The notes: generated by a model from the sequence alone, not told the origin. A stretch of DNA of 64,000 bases from Protea cynaroides (GCA_028583415.1 CM053270.1:61097117-61161116); one strand, 5' to 3'. Shown: positions 8,739 through 21,085, counted from the first letter of the stretch. A program made the numbers and translations.

Positions 8739-11260
8739 ATGGAGGTAAATATTGAGACCTTGGGGGAAGTGGATCGGGGGTCATCTTCGTCCAGCAGTAG
8801 TTCCACCTCGTCCAGCAACGCGTCTACTACTAGCACATCATTGAGGAAGCTTCTGCAGAGCGGGTATCCGAGGGTGGTGCCGAGACTGAGTTAAGGACAG
8901 AAGAGTCCATTGAACGAACCCGAGGCCCGTCTCGGAAGATGACTAGGGCTGGTACTTCCTCTGGCTTGTCTCGACAGGAACTAGCGGTTGGGGTGTCGAC
9001 TCATGAACTAGGTGCCGAGGTGATTCACGAGGCCCGCAAGGAGGCTGATCGCCCTTCTGAATTTGATGTGAGGGAGGAAGTTTGCCTCCTTACAGCGGCC
9101 AAATTTTCCAGCCTTCGAGAACGTTATCAGATACCTGCTAATGTGGAGATCCGGATGCCCGACCCAGGTGATAGGGCCTGCTGGAACCGTCGATTGAAAC
9201 TTTGTGTGAATTTGGAGATGTTTAAGGCTGGTTTTCATGTGCCTATACCGCGGCTAGTGGCCGATATCTTAGGATATTATAAGGTTGCCCCGATCCAACT
9301 GATGTCGAACTTGTGGAAGAACATGATGGCATTCATAGTGTATTTTAAGAATCTGGGGTAGAGGCTGACCCTAAACATGTTTCGGGCCATGTTTACCTTC
9401 AATGACTATTGCAAGTCAGGGTGGAACTACTTTGCGAAGAAGCCCGACTTTGGTGACATCCTTATGGATAAGCCCACGTCCATTAAACTTTGGAAGAATA
9501 AATTCTTCTACATCCGAGGCGAGACTGTGGTGCTGGAAAACATGTAGGTAAAGCTAGATGCCGAATCTCTGAATACCGATGTGCCACTTCAGCCATTCGA
9601 GTCCGAGCTTCTGCGACGTGCCCGCTTGTCGGAGGGGACTCCCCTCTGCGTCTTCGATCTGAGAAACCCATTATTTTTATATGAAAACAAGCTGTGTGAG
9701 TATTTTCTTTATTATTTTGCATGTTGTTGTCTGCCTACTAACTCCTGGCTGATTCTGTTTGTGTATGTTGCAGTGATGTTGTTGAAGGAGTATCTCATGG
9801 AGCTGCGTAGGAAGGAGGCCGCCAAAGAATGGGAAGCCGAGGAGAAGAGGTCAAGGGCCGACCATGACAAGCGGACAGTGTAGGAGAGACGCAGTGTTGA
9901 GGGGGAGGCGACAAGGAAGACTCTGAAGAGATCACATAAGACATCCCCTGATTCTGCTCTGGCCGACGCAGCTCGTATTTATGCCATGCCCCTAACACCT
10001 CGGGTACCGTGTTCTTGACTTTTCAGGAAAGGGGGCCGCCGTCACAACTTCTGGGGCGGTTCTTGCACTTGCAGAAACTGCTGGGACTAGAGGGGAAAGG
10101 CATGCTACCCCTCAACGTTCACAACAATCCGTGCCGCTCGTCTAGGACAAGGGAGTACATGAGACAAGGAGGGGATATGAGCGAGTTTCGACGGATTCCC
10201 CTGATTGGCCCCTTGCCTAGGAGAAAGATTGGTGATGAGCAGGTGTTTCGGCTCGATTGGGCTCTGATCGACGATGACATGGCTATGGGCGATATACGTG
10301 CCGCCCACGAATTGATGAAGGGGGCGATTCTCACTCGCGACTGAGAGTTGGTGCAAGACCTCCCCACTCCGTCCGTGATATCTGGAGTCGATACCCTCAC
10401 AGTGTCGATAAATTACTATCTTTATCTACTCTCCCTTTTTCCCAGTGTTCTTGATCAGTATTGGTGATGTATAACAGTAAGCTGCTATTGGTTGCCTTGG
10501 TTTTTTTTTTTTTTTTTTTTTTTTTTTGTAGCTTGAGATGTATATGGAAACCTTAAAGCAGCGTGTAGAAAAAACGACGAAGGAATTGAGCGAGATGGAT
10601 CTTAAGTTGCATCTGGCGGAGGAGCAAAGGGAAGAAGCCAGGATGCAGCTTCGTTCCAAAGAGCAGGAGGTCACATCTGCAACTGCTGAGAACGTTCAAC
10701 TGCGAGCCGAGGTGGAGGTGCTGCGCGAGGAGAGGGCCAGCTAGCGGGAGGTAGAGAAGTTGAGCAAGGAACGCATTGCCAAGCTGAAGTCTACCAGTGA
10801 GGTTTCTAAAAATCGGGCGACCAAGTATAAGGGGGCATTTCTCAAGGCTCGATCCATTGCCGCTGGGGCTGTCCGATTATATCAGAAATCAGAGGCATTC
10901 AAGGAGTTGGTGGGAAAAAACTCTCTCCACAGTTTTACCCAAGGGGCCGAGGTGCTAAAGGATTTTGTGGATGAAAGGGTGCCAGGGGTGGACTACGCAG
11001 ATGCCGAGTGCCTGAAGCCTGTCAAGGTGTCGACAGAGATAGTGGAAGAAAACGACCCAGAGATCTTTCGGCAGCTGGCAGAGGTATTCGAGGGGGAGGA
11101 TCCTCCCCCTTCTCCTCATGATGGGGAGGAGTCTCCTTCCACACCACGGGTCGGCATTTCTTCCATCACCGGCCTTCCTCTTACCCCTGGCGGCTCTCCT
11201 CCCCAGGATGTTGGTGAGACCGGTAGTGGTGAGATGGTTCAGCAAGGAGATATTAGCTAG
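8739..11260 (+). pseudogene. Tat antisense gene: putative gypsy-type transposon domain plus coiled coil, multi-exon, broken
   Basis: ATG at 8739 starts a Ser/Thr-rich N-terminus. A frameshift near 8840 leads into the frame that holds the PF04195-like domain (8939..9361; VNLEMFKAGFHV, LGYYKVAPIQL). Homology runs on through TAG stops at 9359 and 9545 to a donor at about 9696 (GTGAGT). A short intron with a TACTAAC branch site near 9735 ends at 9773, and the frame resumes with a Lys/Glu-rich helix. After further breaks (TAG 9881; TGA near 10017; TGA 10342) and a poly-T intron ending near 10530, exon 10531..11260 encodes a long coiled coil (LHLAEEQREEARMQLRSKEQ region) with TAG at 10741 and an acidic, Pro-rich tail. 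The gene is tail-to-tail with integrase. Antisense genes of this family are known in Tat elements; their role is unknown. Many stops look like former CAG codons. Confidence 0.7.
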
Positions 11261-11863
11261 TGATTTTGCTATGTAATTCTTTTCTTCCCCCCCCCCCCCT
11301 TTTTTTTTTGCTAGGTGGTACTGTTGGGGCGCCTCGGTGTTGTTTCTGTAAGGGGAGCCCCGTTTATAATTTTGGAACTGTCGTTTTGTTATCTGTTGAG
11401 TATACTGATTTGGTTGTCCTTTACCGACTTTAAATTGTCTGCGCATTCTTTTTTTTTTTTTTTGGACTGTGCAATGCCCGAGTAGCCTATTTGATTGGAT
11501 TTTATTTTCGCATACTCTCATGTGTCCCCAGATGATCTTGATATGGCTATGGCATACCTTCCTCGACCAAGCGCATTCTGGAACGGAATGAGTCTGGCTG
11601 AATACGTCAACCTGCGGTGCCTAAAGCCCGATCTACCTTGCTCAGCCATGATGTTCGTGAACACGCTTGGCCGAAGGGGCCACTAATGTAGCTCGATTTG
11701 CCCTCCTCGGCCAAGGTGTTCTTGGTGGCACATAGGTCGTTAATTCCAACGAAGGCATAGTAGTAAAAAGCAGTTGTCATTAGCTGTGACCATGTACATT
11801 GTTGGAACTGAAAAATAGAAAAACTAAACTCGCAGAAACGTGTTTCCTTCGACCATGGTGAAG
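11261..11863. other. Spacer between convergent antisense gene and integrase
   Basis: Contains C and T homopolymers (11287..11310 and 11450..11463) and sequence that could serve as the antisense transcript's 3' end. No gene is seen. Confidence 0.55.
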
Positions 11864-13210
11864 CTATTGGTAGAAACGGCGAAGATGCTCTGGGTTCCAG
11901 GGGCGTGGTAGCGCCTTTCCGTCCATATCCTCGTGGTGATAGGATCCGCTAAGTAATTTGTGTGTTACTTTGTATGGCCCTTCCCAGTTGGGGGCCAGCT
12001 TGCCCTGGTTAGTGGGATCGAAAGCGAGTGTACTGCGGAGTACCAGATCACCGACTTGGAATGTTCTCTTGCGGACACACTTATTGTAGTGCCGAGCGGT
12101 CGCCTGCTGCTGGGATGCAACTTTGATTTGTGCATGGTCCCGAATCCCCTCTAGTAGATCAAGATTTGCTTGAAGGCCTTCCTCATTGTCAACAGGATCA
12201 AAGTTCGTCACCCGTTGGGACGGGATGCGGACCTCCAGAGGGATCACTGCTTCTATTCCGAATGCAAGCATGAAGGGTGACTCGCCTGTTGCTACTTTAG
12301 GGGTGGTCCGATCTACCCAGAGGATGTGGGATAGCTCATCCAGCCATCTCCCCTTGGCTCCTTCCAAACGCTTCTTAATCCCTTGCACAAGGATCTTGTT
12401 AGTAGACTCAGTTTGTCCGCTTGTCTGGGGATGCTTCACCGCGCCGTGTCGATGGTCGATATTAAGCTCTGAGCAGAATTCAGTGAAGGCTTTGTTGGTG
12501 AACTGTGCTCCATTATCAGTGATTAGGAGACGCGGAACGTCGTAGCGATAGACGACGGATTTCTTGAAGAACTCCCTGATCGTGCTCTCAAGAATGCTTG
12601 ACACTGCCTCGGCCTTGACCCACTTGGTGAAGTAATCTACGGTCACAATGACGTATTTTCGTTGGTGCCAGGCTGGCGGGAAGGGCCCCATGATATCCAT
12701 GCCCCAGGTTGCAAACGGGATTGGTGAGGAAATTGGCCGTAGAGGTGCCGATGGTAGGTGTGGGACTGGGGCATAGAGTTGGCACTTCTTGCATTTTTTG
12801 ACTTAGTTTAGGCACTCTTCTCTCATTTTATGCTAGTAGTATCTTTGGAGAAGAATCTTTTGGGTCAGGGCACGACCTCCTAGGTGGGAGCCACAGATAC
12901 CCTTGTGAACATCCTTGATTGCTAGGGCTGCCTCAGCTAGCCACAGACACCTAAGCAATGGAAAAGTGAAGGCCTTCTTGTATAGTGTGCCTTGGTCCAA
13001 GACGTAGTGCCTTGATTTGGATAAGATTCGCTGGGCTTCTGCTTTCTCATCTGGAAGTGTTCCTCCCTCCAGATATGTGCGGAGGGGATCCATCCATGAA
13101 GCTTTTTCTTTGGTGACGTGGGTGATGTCTACGTACAGCTCGACGCTGGATTTTTCCAAGGTTTCTATATAGACCGAGTGACTCAAATCTGACAAATCCG
13201 ACGTCGCCAA
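11864..13210 (-). pseudogene. Tat integrase (zinc-binding, catalytic core, C-terminal part)
   Basis: Integrase joins element cDNA to host DNA in the nucleus. The stretch 11864..12700 is open for 278 codons and has the three acidic residues in context: VTVDYFTKW, ITDNGAQF and GQTESTNK. The C-terminal part (VLRSTLAFDPTNQGKLAPNWEGPY) is typical of Tat elements, and no chromodomain follows. Upstream (12700..13210), the region with HLGGRALTQKILLQRYYW and a C-x2-C pair is the HHCC zinc module; a TAA interrupts it near 12805 and another break separates it from the core. It is the last gene of the minus-strand pol. Confidence 0.88.
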
Positions 13211-13228
13211 CTTGGATAGCGCATCCGC

Positions 13229-13741
13229 CTATGTGTTCTGCTCCCTTGGGATGTGATTCAGGGCAAAGCTGTCAAAAGATGATGTTAGCTCTCTGACCTT
13301 GGCTAGGTAAGCTACCATGTTCGTCTTCCTCGCTTTGTATTCCCCATTAACATGCTTGACGATGAGTTGTGAGTCGCTAGATGCGATGATCCTTCTGGCA
13401 CATACAGCCTTGGCCAACAGCAGGCCGGCGATGAGCGCCTCATATTCTGCCACGTTGTTCAAAGTCTGAAATGTGAATCTTAACGCACACTGGATTTGGA
13501 ATCCCTCAGGGCTTGTTAACATAAGGCCTGCTCCACATTCCCCCTTATTGGAGGCTCGATCGACAAACATGATCCATGGGGGAAGGGGCGTCTCTGCCAC
13601 GGGGTTCATGTGTCCTTCGGAATCTAGTTCTTCTGGCAAGTAAGACTCGATTAAGAAGTCCGCCAAGGCTTGCACCTTGATGGCTGTCCAGAGGCTTGTA
13701 AATGATGTCGAACTCCCCCAATTCGATGGCCCAATTAACAA
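13229..13741 (-). pseudogene. Second (archaeal-type) RNase H of the Tat element
   Basis: The frame contains WIMFVDRASNKGECGAGLML, where the first acidic residue sits in the family context FVDGAS. It continues with NNVAEYEALIAGLLLA (catalytic Glu) and SDSQLIVKHVNGEY (catalytic Asp), the pattern of the additional RNase H found in Tat-lineage elements after the normal one. A frameshift near 13690 separates it from the RT/RNase H frame, where KVQALADFL resumes. Confidence 0.87.
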
Positions 13742-14817
13742 CTCGTCCCGACACCGCTGGCTTGGTGAGTATTTTCTTTAGGGGCTGATCCGTGAGAACA
13801 ACTATGGAGTGTACCTGAAAGTAAGGATGGAGCTTCCTTGCTGCCATGATGAGGGCTAGGGCAGCCTTCATGATGAACTTATATCTTGTTTTGCTAACGT
13901 AGTATATTGGTTTTTGCGTGTCATTGACTTCTTTGTCGAGGACGGCGCTGACTGCCCTTGAGGATACGGCCAAGTATAGCTCGAGTATGTCACCCATTTC
14001 AGGTTTCGCGAGTAAGGGCGGGGATGCTAAATATACTTTTAGTTCTTCGAAGGCTTTCCTGCACTCATCCATCCATTCGAACGTCTTGTTTCCTTTTAAA
14101 GTTTGGAAAAATGGTAGACACCTATCGGCAGACTTGGACATGAAACGACTTAGCGCGGCGATCCTTCCCGTTAGCTCTTGAACGTGTCTTCCTCTGGTCG
14201 GTGCCGGCATGTTGAGTATGGCTGAGATTTTGATAGGATTGGCCTCTATCCTGCGGCTGGATACCATGAAGCCAAGGAATTTTCCAGATGTGACTCCAAA
14301 TTCGCATTTGGCGGGATTCAGCTGCATGTGGTATTGTCGTAGTATTCCAAATGCTTCCTCTAAGTCCTTCAGATGATCGTTCGTCACCAAACTTTTGACC
14401 AGCATGTCATCGACGTAGACTTTGACATTTCAATCGATATGCTTCTCAAAGATCTTACTCACCAGCCTTTGGTATGTTGCGCCAGTGTTTTTTTAATCCA
14501 AAGGGCATGACGTCGTAACAAAATAGACAGCGGTTGGTAATGAAAGCGGTTTTTTCTGCGTCAGCCATGCGCATTCTGATTTGATTGTAGCTAGAGTAGG
14601 CATCCGTGAAACTGAGTTGTTCATGCCCTGCTGTGGCATCGATCAACTGGTCGATCCATGGGAGAGGGAAACTATCCTTGGGGCACGCCTTGTTTAAGTC
14701 TGAAAAATCGATGCAGATCCACCACCTGTTGTCTTTTTTTGGGACCATCACGACATTGGAGATCCACTCCGGGTAAGTGACCTCATGCACGAAGTTTTCC
14801 TTGAGCAACTTGTCCAC
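13690..14817 (-). pseudogene. Tat reverse transcriptase and RNase H, frameshifted
   Basis: The N-terminal frame (14455..14817) has EWISNVVMVPKKDNRWWICI, DLNKACPKDSFPLP and the FTDAYSSYNQI block with the first catalytic Asp. It stops matching after MPFGLK because a run of seven T on the plus strand (14488..14494) carries one base too many; one fewer restores the family pattern. The catalytic YVDDM motif is encoded around 14400..14420. RNase H sequence follows (FLGFMVSSRRIEANP, LYLAVSSRAVSAVL, LTDQPLKKIL). The product would copy element RNA and remove it from the hybrid. Confidence 0.88.
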
Positions 14818-15201
14818 CTCTTCATCAATGAGCTTTTGCCTGTCGGGGGCGAATGATCATTTTTTCTGACGCATCGGTCGGTGTTGGGGGTCAATGCCCA
14901 GGCTATGTTCCGCCACTTCCCTCGAAACTCCTGGCATATCTAAAGCCGTCCATGCGAAAACATCTGCGTTGTTACGTAAGAAGGTAACAAGTTCTATTTT
15001 TCACGGCTCTTGGAGAGTGGAACCTATTTTCACAGTTTTCTCTGGGTTCGCCTGGTCCAAAGGGACTGCGAGAAGGTCCTCGACAGGGGTGCTCCTTTCC
15101 TGGGTAGGGTCGTCCCTCAGATCTTCAAACTGTATCGAGAAGGCCCGGGCTGGCCTACGAAGGCCGCTCAACTCGACCGAGTAACACTTGCGGACAACTA
15201 G
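14818..15201 (-). pseudogene. Protease-RT linker of the Tat polyprotein
   Basis: Reading on from protease, the minus strand still encodes recognisable linker (DVFAWTALDMPGVSREVAEH) with stops just after the protease (near 15202), near 15002 and around 14865. No other gene is needed to explain the interval; plus-strand open frames here are shadows. Confidence 0.7.
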
Positions 15202-15657
15202 CTAGTCGGTCTTGCACTCTCCTGCACCCCTGGGTGTGGGAAATTTAATTACCAGATGATATGTTGAGGGGACACATCGCAAGGAGTGTAGTCTTGGTCT
15301 ACCGAGCAAAGCGTTATACGAAGAAGGCACGTTGACGACCAAGAAATTCATCATAACTCGTGACTCCCTGGGATAGGAGCTGGCCCTGACAAGAATCCGA
15401 ATGGAGCCCTTGATAGCCACAAGATCCCCGGAGAAGCTAATCAAAGGATAGTCTACCGGCACGAGGTGATCTTGAGGGATTTCCATGCGTTGAAAGGCTT
15501 GCCAATATATTATGTCTGCGGAGCTACCAGTGTCCACCATGATCTTGTGGACATCGCTGTCATCAATGCATAAAGTAATGACAATAGTGTCGTCATGAGG
15601 GACTTCTAATCGGCATAGGTCCTCATCGTTGAAGATCAAGAAATCTCCTGTTCTCAC
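15202..15657 (-). pseudogene. Tat aspartic protease
   Basis: The frame contains IMVDTGSSADIIYWQAF, the active-site D-T-G triad in the form typical of Tat elements, preceded by DLCRLEVPHDDTIVI and followed by YNALLGRPRLHSL. A stop ends it in the linker, so the polyprotein is interrupted. It would process Gag-Pol in the particle. Confidence 0.88.
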
Positions 15658-16150
15658 CCTCTTTTTCGGCCATTCGGTAGACTTTATACTCCTTGCGTAG
15701 CCTTCTGGGCCTTAGCGGATGTGTTGCTAGATGCGGGGCACCAGTAATGGTCATCGCCTTCCTCCTCTCTCGCTCGTGGTCAAATGCCAAATTTTCTTCC
15801 GAGGTCAGGGTGGCCACTGCGGCCAATATAGTTTGGTTGGTCGGGAGCTGACTTTGAGTGATCGAACTGTGACCAACATTGTCCTGAACCAGCATTGTCG
15901 CGGGGGGAGTGCCGCCCTTTGTCATGACACGAACTGCATTGATAAGGTCGAAGGGGCATTCTTCGATTGGTCAGGGGGATCCAATACTAGGTGAGGGTGA
16001 GGCGGCCTTGTCTGATCTTGTTGACGGTGGGAAATCCTGGGATCGGTGCACATGAGCTGTCGCCCTCTTGTGTGTAGTGTGTTTAGGGTTCGTCCAACCT
16101 CGTGCTCTTGTTGGGGGACTGGATCGAGGTGTGAGGACAAAGATCGTAAT
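15658..16150 (-). pseudogene. Residual gag end of the Tat element
   Basis: Open frames in two phases run into the protease, with a basic stretch just before it (ATHPLRPRRLRKEY). I find neither the retrotransposon gag core nor a CCHC zinc knuckle, although a full Tat gag would need about 1.5 kb. Either most of gag has been deleted or the element is broken where the non-coding repeat begins near 16150. Confidence 0.5.
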
Positions 16151-16154
16151 CTTT

Positions 16155-17040
16155 TTTTTAGAAGTCACCACCTAGATTAAGGTCTAGGACCTTAGAAATG
16201 TGAAATCTCACCCTCAGGTAAAACTTCGATTGACTCATGACCCTTAGATTGGATTTCTGGTCCATCAGAGATTGGGTAAGCGTCAGGTTACGGTTATGGG
16301 AAGGGGTTAGGCACCCAAACCGCCCGATCGAGATCGGTCTCCTATACCTTTCCTATGCTAGACTCTATTTGTTAAACCGAACCAAACCAAATGGTTTGAT
16401 ATCATTGAACCGAATCTGTATCCATCAGATTGCCTACGTATTACAGAATTATTTCAAAAATTAGGTTTACCATCGTAGTTCAGGTGTGATTAAAGTTTAT
16501 GGATGTGATTTATACTTGTGTATGATTAAGTTTATTGTTCAAGTTGAAATTTATGCTTGAAAGGTTGAGAAACCCTATGGGTTAGGATCTGGATAGTCCA
16601 TACGAACTGATAGATAGTCCTAGTGGATCTAAGAATGGATAACCCTTTCTGGGTTGGAATATGGATAACCCTATTTGGGTCAAAATACGGATGGATATTC
16701 TAGTGGATCTATGAATAATCCGAGTAGACTAAGGTTTGGATCCGAATTTGGGTTTCTCCTAAATAGCCTACGTGTCCTAGGGTTTGCCCTAGGAATCAGA
16801 ATCCGTGTAGTTCGGGATGATGGGTGGATATCCAAGTCGACTAAGGTTTGGATCCAAATTTGGGTTTCTCCCAAATAGCCTACGTATCCTAGGGTTTGCC
16901 CTAAGAATCAGAATCCACGTAGTTCGAAATGGATAACCTGTTCTAGGTTAGAATGTGAGAACCTGTTCTAGGTTTAGGGTTTAGAACCTATTCTAGGTTT
17001 AGGATTGAGAACCTATTCTAGGTTTAGGGTTTACTAAGAG
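16155..17040 (+). repeat. Non-coding dispersed repeat family, copy 1
   Basis: Begins with GTCACCACCTAGATTAAGG and a TTAGGCACCCAAACCGC block; a diverged copy of the same module lies at 29475..29655. A 112-bp tandem duplication follows (starting near 16729 and 16841), in which AGCCTACGTATCCTAGGG and CACGTAGTTCG blocks recur. From 16930 to 17035 a short-period repeat is built on AACCTATTCTAGGTTTAGG. Related TGCCTAC...GTAGTTC blocks occur at 32130..32720. I see no coding capacity; this looks like leader sequence of a large non-autonomous retroelement. Confidence 0.65.
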
Positions 17041-18901
17041 GTGGAAATCGTCCTGAGTTATCCTTTTCATCCTAAGTTTTAATTTTGGAAGGTTTGGCAA
17101 AGCATTCTCTTTCTTTATTAAGATTTTTATTATTCCCATTATGCCCTTCCCAAGAATGTGGGTGCCTAAATACACGTTTCCACGCCTAATATGTTTGCTA
17201 GGTGTACAGATATGGCAGTTCGACTAGGGTATTGCATAAATTAAATTATTATCAAAAATAGAATATTCTAAGCATGGCATGTATACTATTTATGGAAACT
17301 ATCACAACATATAATAAGATTATGAAAATCTCCCTAATATGGCATGCATTGCAAATAAGGCAAGAACCTAATATGGCAAGATCTAATATGCTAATCTAAG
17401 CATGGCAAGACCTAATATGGCAAGATCTAATATGCATCTATATATCAATATGGTAAGTACCAATCATAGAATGCAAATATGACTTGAAATTTTCAAAGAA
17501 AGTAAGATCTTATATGCTATTTTCTAAGCATAGTAAGACTTAAAAATAGTAATTATTAAGATTTTACTAAATATGCTAAAAAAATCTATTGATTCTATCA
17601 AATATAGCAACACATGGAATATGGTCAATATGGTATGCACAATCCAAACAAAGCATATGAATGCTCCAAATATAGTCATTTATCCAAATATAACAGAATT
17701 TGCTCAAACAACCAATTTGCATGTTACAATGAATGAGACATCAATGAAACCTTTTTCTGAAAAGTGCAAAATTATCAAAAACATAGGTTCAATATTCTTT
17801 GAAAAATTATAATTTTTATGAAGACATTTGGAAAGATTAATGACTCAAAACTGTCAAAATTATGACACAAGGTTTCAGATAATAGACAAAGTTAGGAACT
17901 GTATTCAGATTCTGTCACATTACACAAGAATGACCATAAGTAGGCCTTTTGTAACTCAAATCAAACTCAACTTTTTTTCATAGAAAGATGCCTCAATATT
18001 TTATATTTCATATAAGGATTTAAATCCCAACAGAGAGCAAAAATAGGTCAAAGATAATCCCTAAGACCGGACATGTGCACTGGTCAATTCTGTTCCAGAT
18101 TTTTGACCAGTTGCACCATAAATTCCAAATAAAATCCTATACTTAATAAAAATTAAATCCAGACATATATTCATATATATAAATATCTGATATAAAATTT
18201 CATCAACAAAAACAAGTTAAAACAGCATATTTGCTTTGTGAAAAATGATTCTTTTCAATCATGCAAATCAGTACATCTTGACAGATTCAAAATCAGAGCA
18301 CTATACACTTAAAAATTGATATCAATTCAATAAAAAATCAAAAAAATACGAAACCAATGCCATTTTTGAGAAGACTTTCATATATAAAAATTTCGTATGA
18401 AGTGGACTTCCTGATTATGGCCATAAGACCCTTTTCTAGAGACTTTCTGATAGAGGATTTACATTATATCCGAGTAAAACAGCAATATAAAAAAAGAATT
18501 TTTTGATATACGTTTCTAATTCCAAATGGAACGAAATTTTTAGGGTAGTCTTATAACATATCAGAGAGACTCCCATAAAAATTTGGGTTTCAAAATCTAA
18601 CAAAAACTACATGTGATGCATGTCCTAAGTTTGAATCCTAAATTTAGAAATTCCAGATTAGAAAATCACTTTATGAAACTTGTCAAAAACATCAAACATC
18701 ATCATATAGCATTCAAAACTTCATCATTGAGTAGTTTAGAAAAATTATCATTCATAAAAAATACTAGACATAGGCATCCTAACATTAATATGCATGCAAT
18801 AGAGCATTCCTGATCGAGATTTTATGGAAATTAATATTTTTCAAGCACAATTGACATTCGAGCATTCTAAAGACCTCTAAATTCGTTTAGGGTACTAACC
18901 T
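17041..18901. other. Gene-free AT-rich sequence
   Basis: No gene seen. Around 17330..17450 a short phrase (CTAATATGGCAAGA) recurs several times. The sequence probably continues after the solo LTR at 21059..21085, since the LTR sits in it with a target duplication. Confidence 0.5.
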
Positions 18902-21053
18902 TGTCACACCCCAAATCTGAACCAACCAGAATAGTGTGAGTGAACCATCACTGAACCAACGGTTCACACCAGGATCTCAATAAGACCGTGTCCACTTAGA
19001 CTAACCATTGCACAAAACCACAGTCAGAATATAATAGAATACAGCGGAAGTCTTTAAATAAAATTAACTAAGTATCTATTGATAAATTTAATAAAATATT
19101 CCATTATCCAAATTCTCAAAACATAAATAAATATCTTTACATTACTTTAATGTCAACCAAAAATAACTGAAACAAATAAAATAAAATCCTAGAGATACAC
19201 GCAGAAAGGGCACTTGCATGAAGCGTCATGCTCGTCCTCTCCTGCCTGCACGTCCAGAGCAGCAACACCTCCATACACCGAAGCATTCACGAAATCATCC
19301 ACCGCATAACCTGCATCAACATCTAAAAACATGTATATATACAAGGGTGAGCTCACAAGTTAGCTCAGTAAGACAATCAGATAGTGTAACATTCATATGC
19401 ATGAGTAACAATCATATTATATCATGGTCTGGTTAAAGTTTGCAATGTGCTATAGAAAGGATTGGCGGCCACCGCACCTCTATACACGAGTGAGTGAAGC
19501 CGCCCAGTAGATCATACCATTGCCTTCCCACATGCACCCACCACGGAATAGAGATAGAGCTAAGGCATCCACCACCTCCCTTGATGCTCTACCCATACCA
19601 ACACGTAAGCCCCTGTTGGCGAGGGCTTGCAAACTGGGCTCGCAACTAACAATCCTATATGTCAACACAGTAGGCCCTACCCCAGCACAGCTCCCTACGG
19701 CATAGAGATAGAGCTAGAGTCTTGGCCAGGTCGGAGACCACAGTACCACGTCCTCCCCCTAATGCCCTACCCGCACCAAGCATGCTAAAATATAATACTA
19801 CAAAAAGGTGCTAGTGTGAGGAATGATCCCAGACCTCAGGCCCTTCCCATTCCACACACCAACGAAAACAATCACATGCCTAACAATCACATCCTAGCAT
19901 AACGAGTATGCATGAATAATAATAATAACTGAAAGTAAAGGATGACATGCGAATATGCACAAACATCAATCCACAGAGTCATTGTTATTAACAATGGTTT
20001 ACTGTCCATTAGATTATTAGGGTTTAGGTCCGATTCCCTTACCTGACGCTCGTTTGATAGCTTGCTCCACGTCGCAAGATCCAAACGTGCTATCACAATG
20101 TCCTATACAATATTAGGGTTTAATTAGAATAGGTTTACGTTGGTTGGAAAACCAACGAGATTACAGAATACACCTCACAAAGCTGACAGGTCGCAGCATT
20201 GTGGGGAAACCTGTGACCGGTATGGTCAGTCGGTCCCCACAGACCAGCCCCCGGAAGGTACCGGTTGCAGTACCGGTCGCACAGGGTGCAACCGGTATAG
20301 TCGACCGGTATGTCTCCGGAAGACCATACGTCTGGTTCTCGACTGTCGTCGATCAACCCCTATTGATCTTAGGGTTTCTCCTACACATTCTAGGTCTGAG
20401 CACTGAGTTAGAGTTGCTTCCATTTCCATTCAAGTCCTAATTTGATGGTATTCATCCTAGAACTCGAATCTAGGGTTTATCGATTAAATTAGGGTTTGAC
20501 GGCAAAGTAGGGTTTAGATCAATACCCGCTTTGCATGGTATTGATTCAACAATAATCAACCCTATAAGAGTTCATAAAGTAAAGGAAGGTTCAAGCACTT
20601 ACCGTCGACTTGCGATGAGTTATTCTTCGTCGAACGGTAATATCGGCTCTTCCTAGCTTCTCCTCCTTCTTCAACCTCTTTCTCCTTTCTAGGGTTTGTG
20701 AGGATCAATGGAAGAGATTCTAGGAGGTTTAGAGGTGTTTATATAGGCTAGGTTTAGGTTTAGGAAGCCTTCTAGGATTAAAAAAGTCCTAGGGTTCAGA
20801 ATTTGGAAAGTAGGATCCGCAGAGATCCGGTTCCGGATCTTGGTAATCTGCTGACTATACCGGTCGACCGGTACCAATGCTAAGACCGGTACCATCGACC
20901 GCTATGTCTAAGTTCATACCTAATTTGGTCCGTTTGGTCCGATTTCATACCTGGTTGTCATCCGCTCGTCCCGTCTGGCCCGATGATGATTAGAAGACCT
21001 ATTACGACATGAAATCAAGGTTTAGATCGGGATCATGGAGTGCGGGTCTTACA
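18902..21053 (-). mobile_element. Solo LTR 1 of the Tekay-like family, TSD AACCT
   Basis: Starts TGTCACACCCC and ends GTGCGGGTCTTACA (2152 bp). It is flanked on both sides by AACCT (18897..18901 and 21054..21058), a perfect 5-bp duplication with no internal region, so it is a solo LTR left by recombination between two LTRs. Orientation is taken from the homologous LTR at 47982..50277 of a minus-strand element. A TATATAAA box lies on the minus strand at 20745..20738. Motif islands at about 20188..20345 and 20856..20907 are built from ACCGGTCGACCGGTA-like sequence. Confidence 0.93.
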
Positions 21054-21085
21054 AACCTTGTTCTCGAATAGAGTGAAACCGTCGA

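Larger units (their letters stand above)
6723..16150 (-). mobile_element. Tat-lineage Ty3/gypsy retrotransposon, degenerate, 5' truncated
   Basis: On the minus strand the order is residual gag, protease (15202..15657), RT and RNase H (13690..14817), a second RNase H (13229..13741), integrase (11864..13210), then a plus-strand antisense gene, a tandem array and the 3' LTR (6723..7123). The additional RNase H after the first one and the antisense gene downstream of integrase are marks of the Tat lineage (Retand, Ogre and Grande relatives). The 5' LTR, primer site and gag core are missing where the element meets a non-coding repeat near 16150. Every gene carries stops or frameshifts, so the copy is dead. 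Confidence 0.85.

Noticed and set aside
13918..14181. Plus-strand open frames opposite the Tat RT/RNase H
   Set aside because: Shadow frames; the minus strand has the catalytic motifs.
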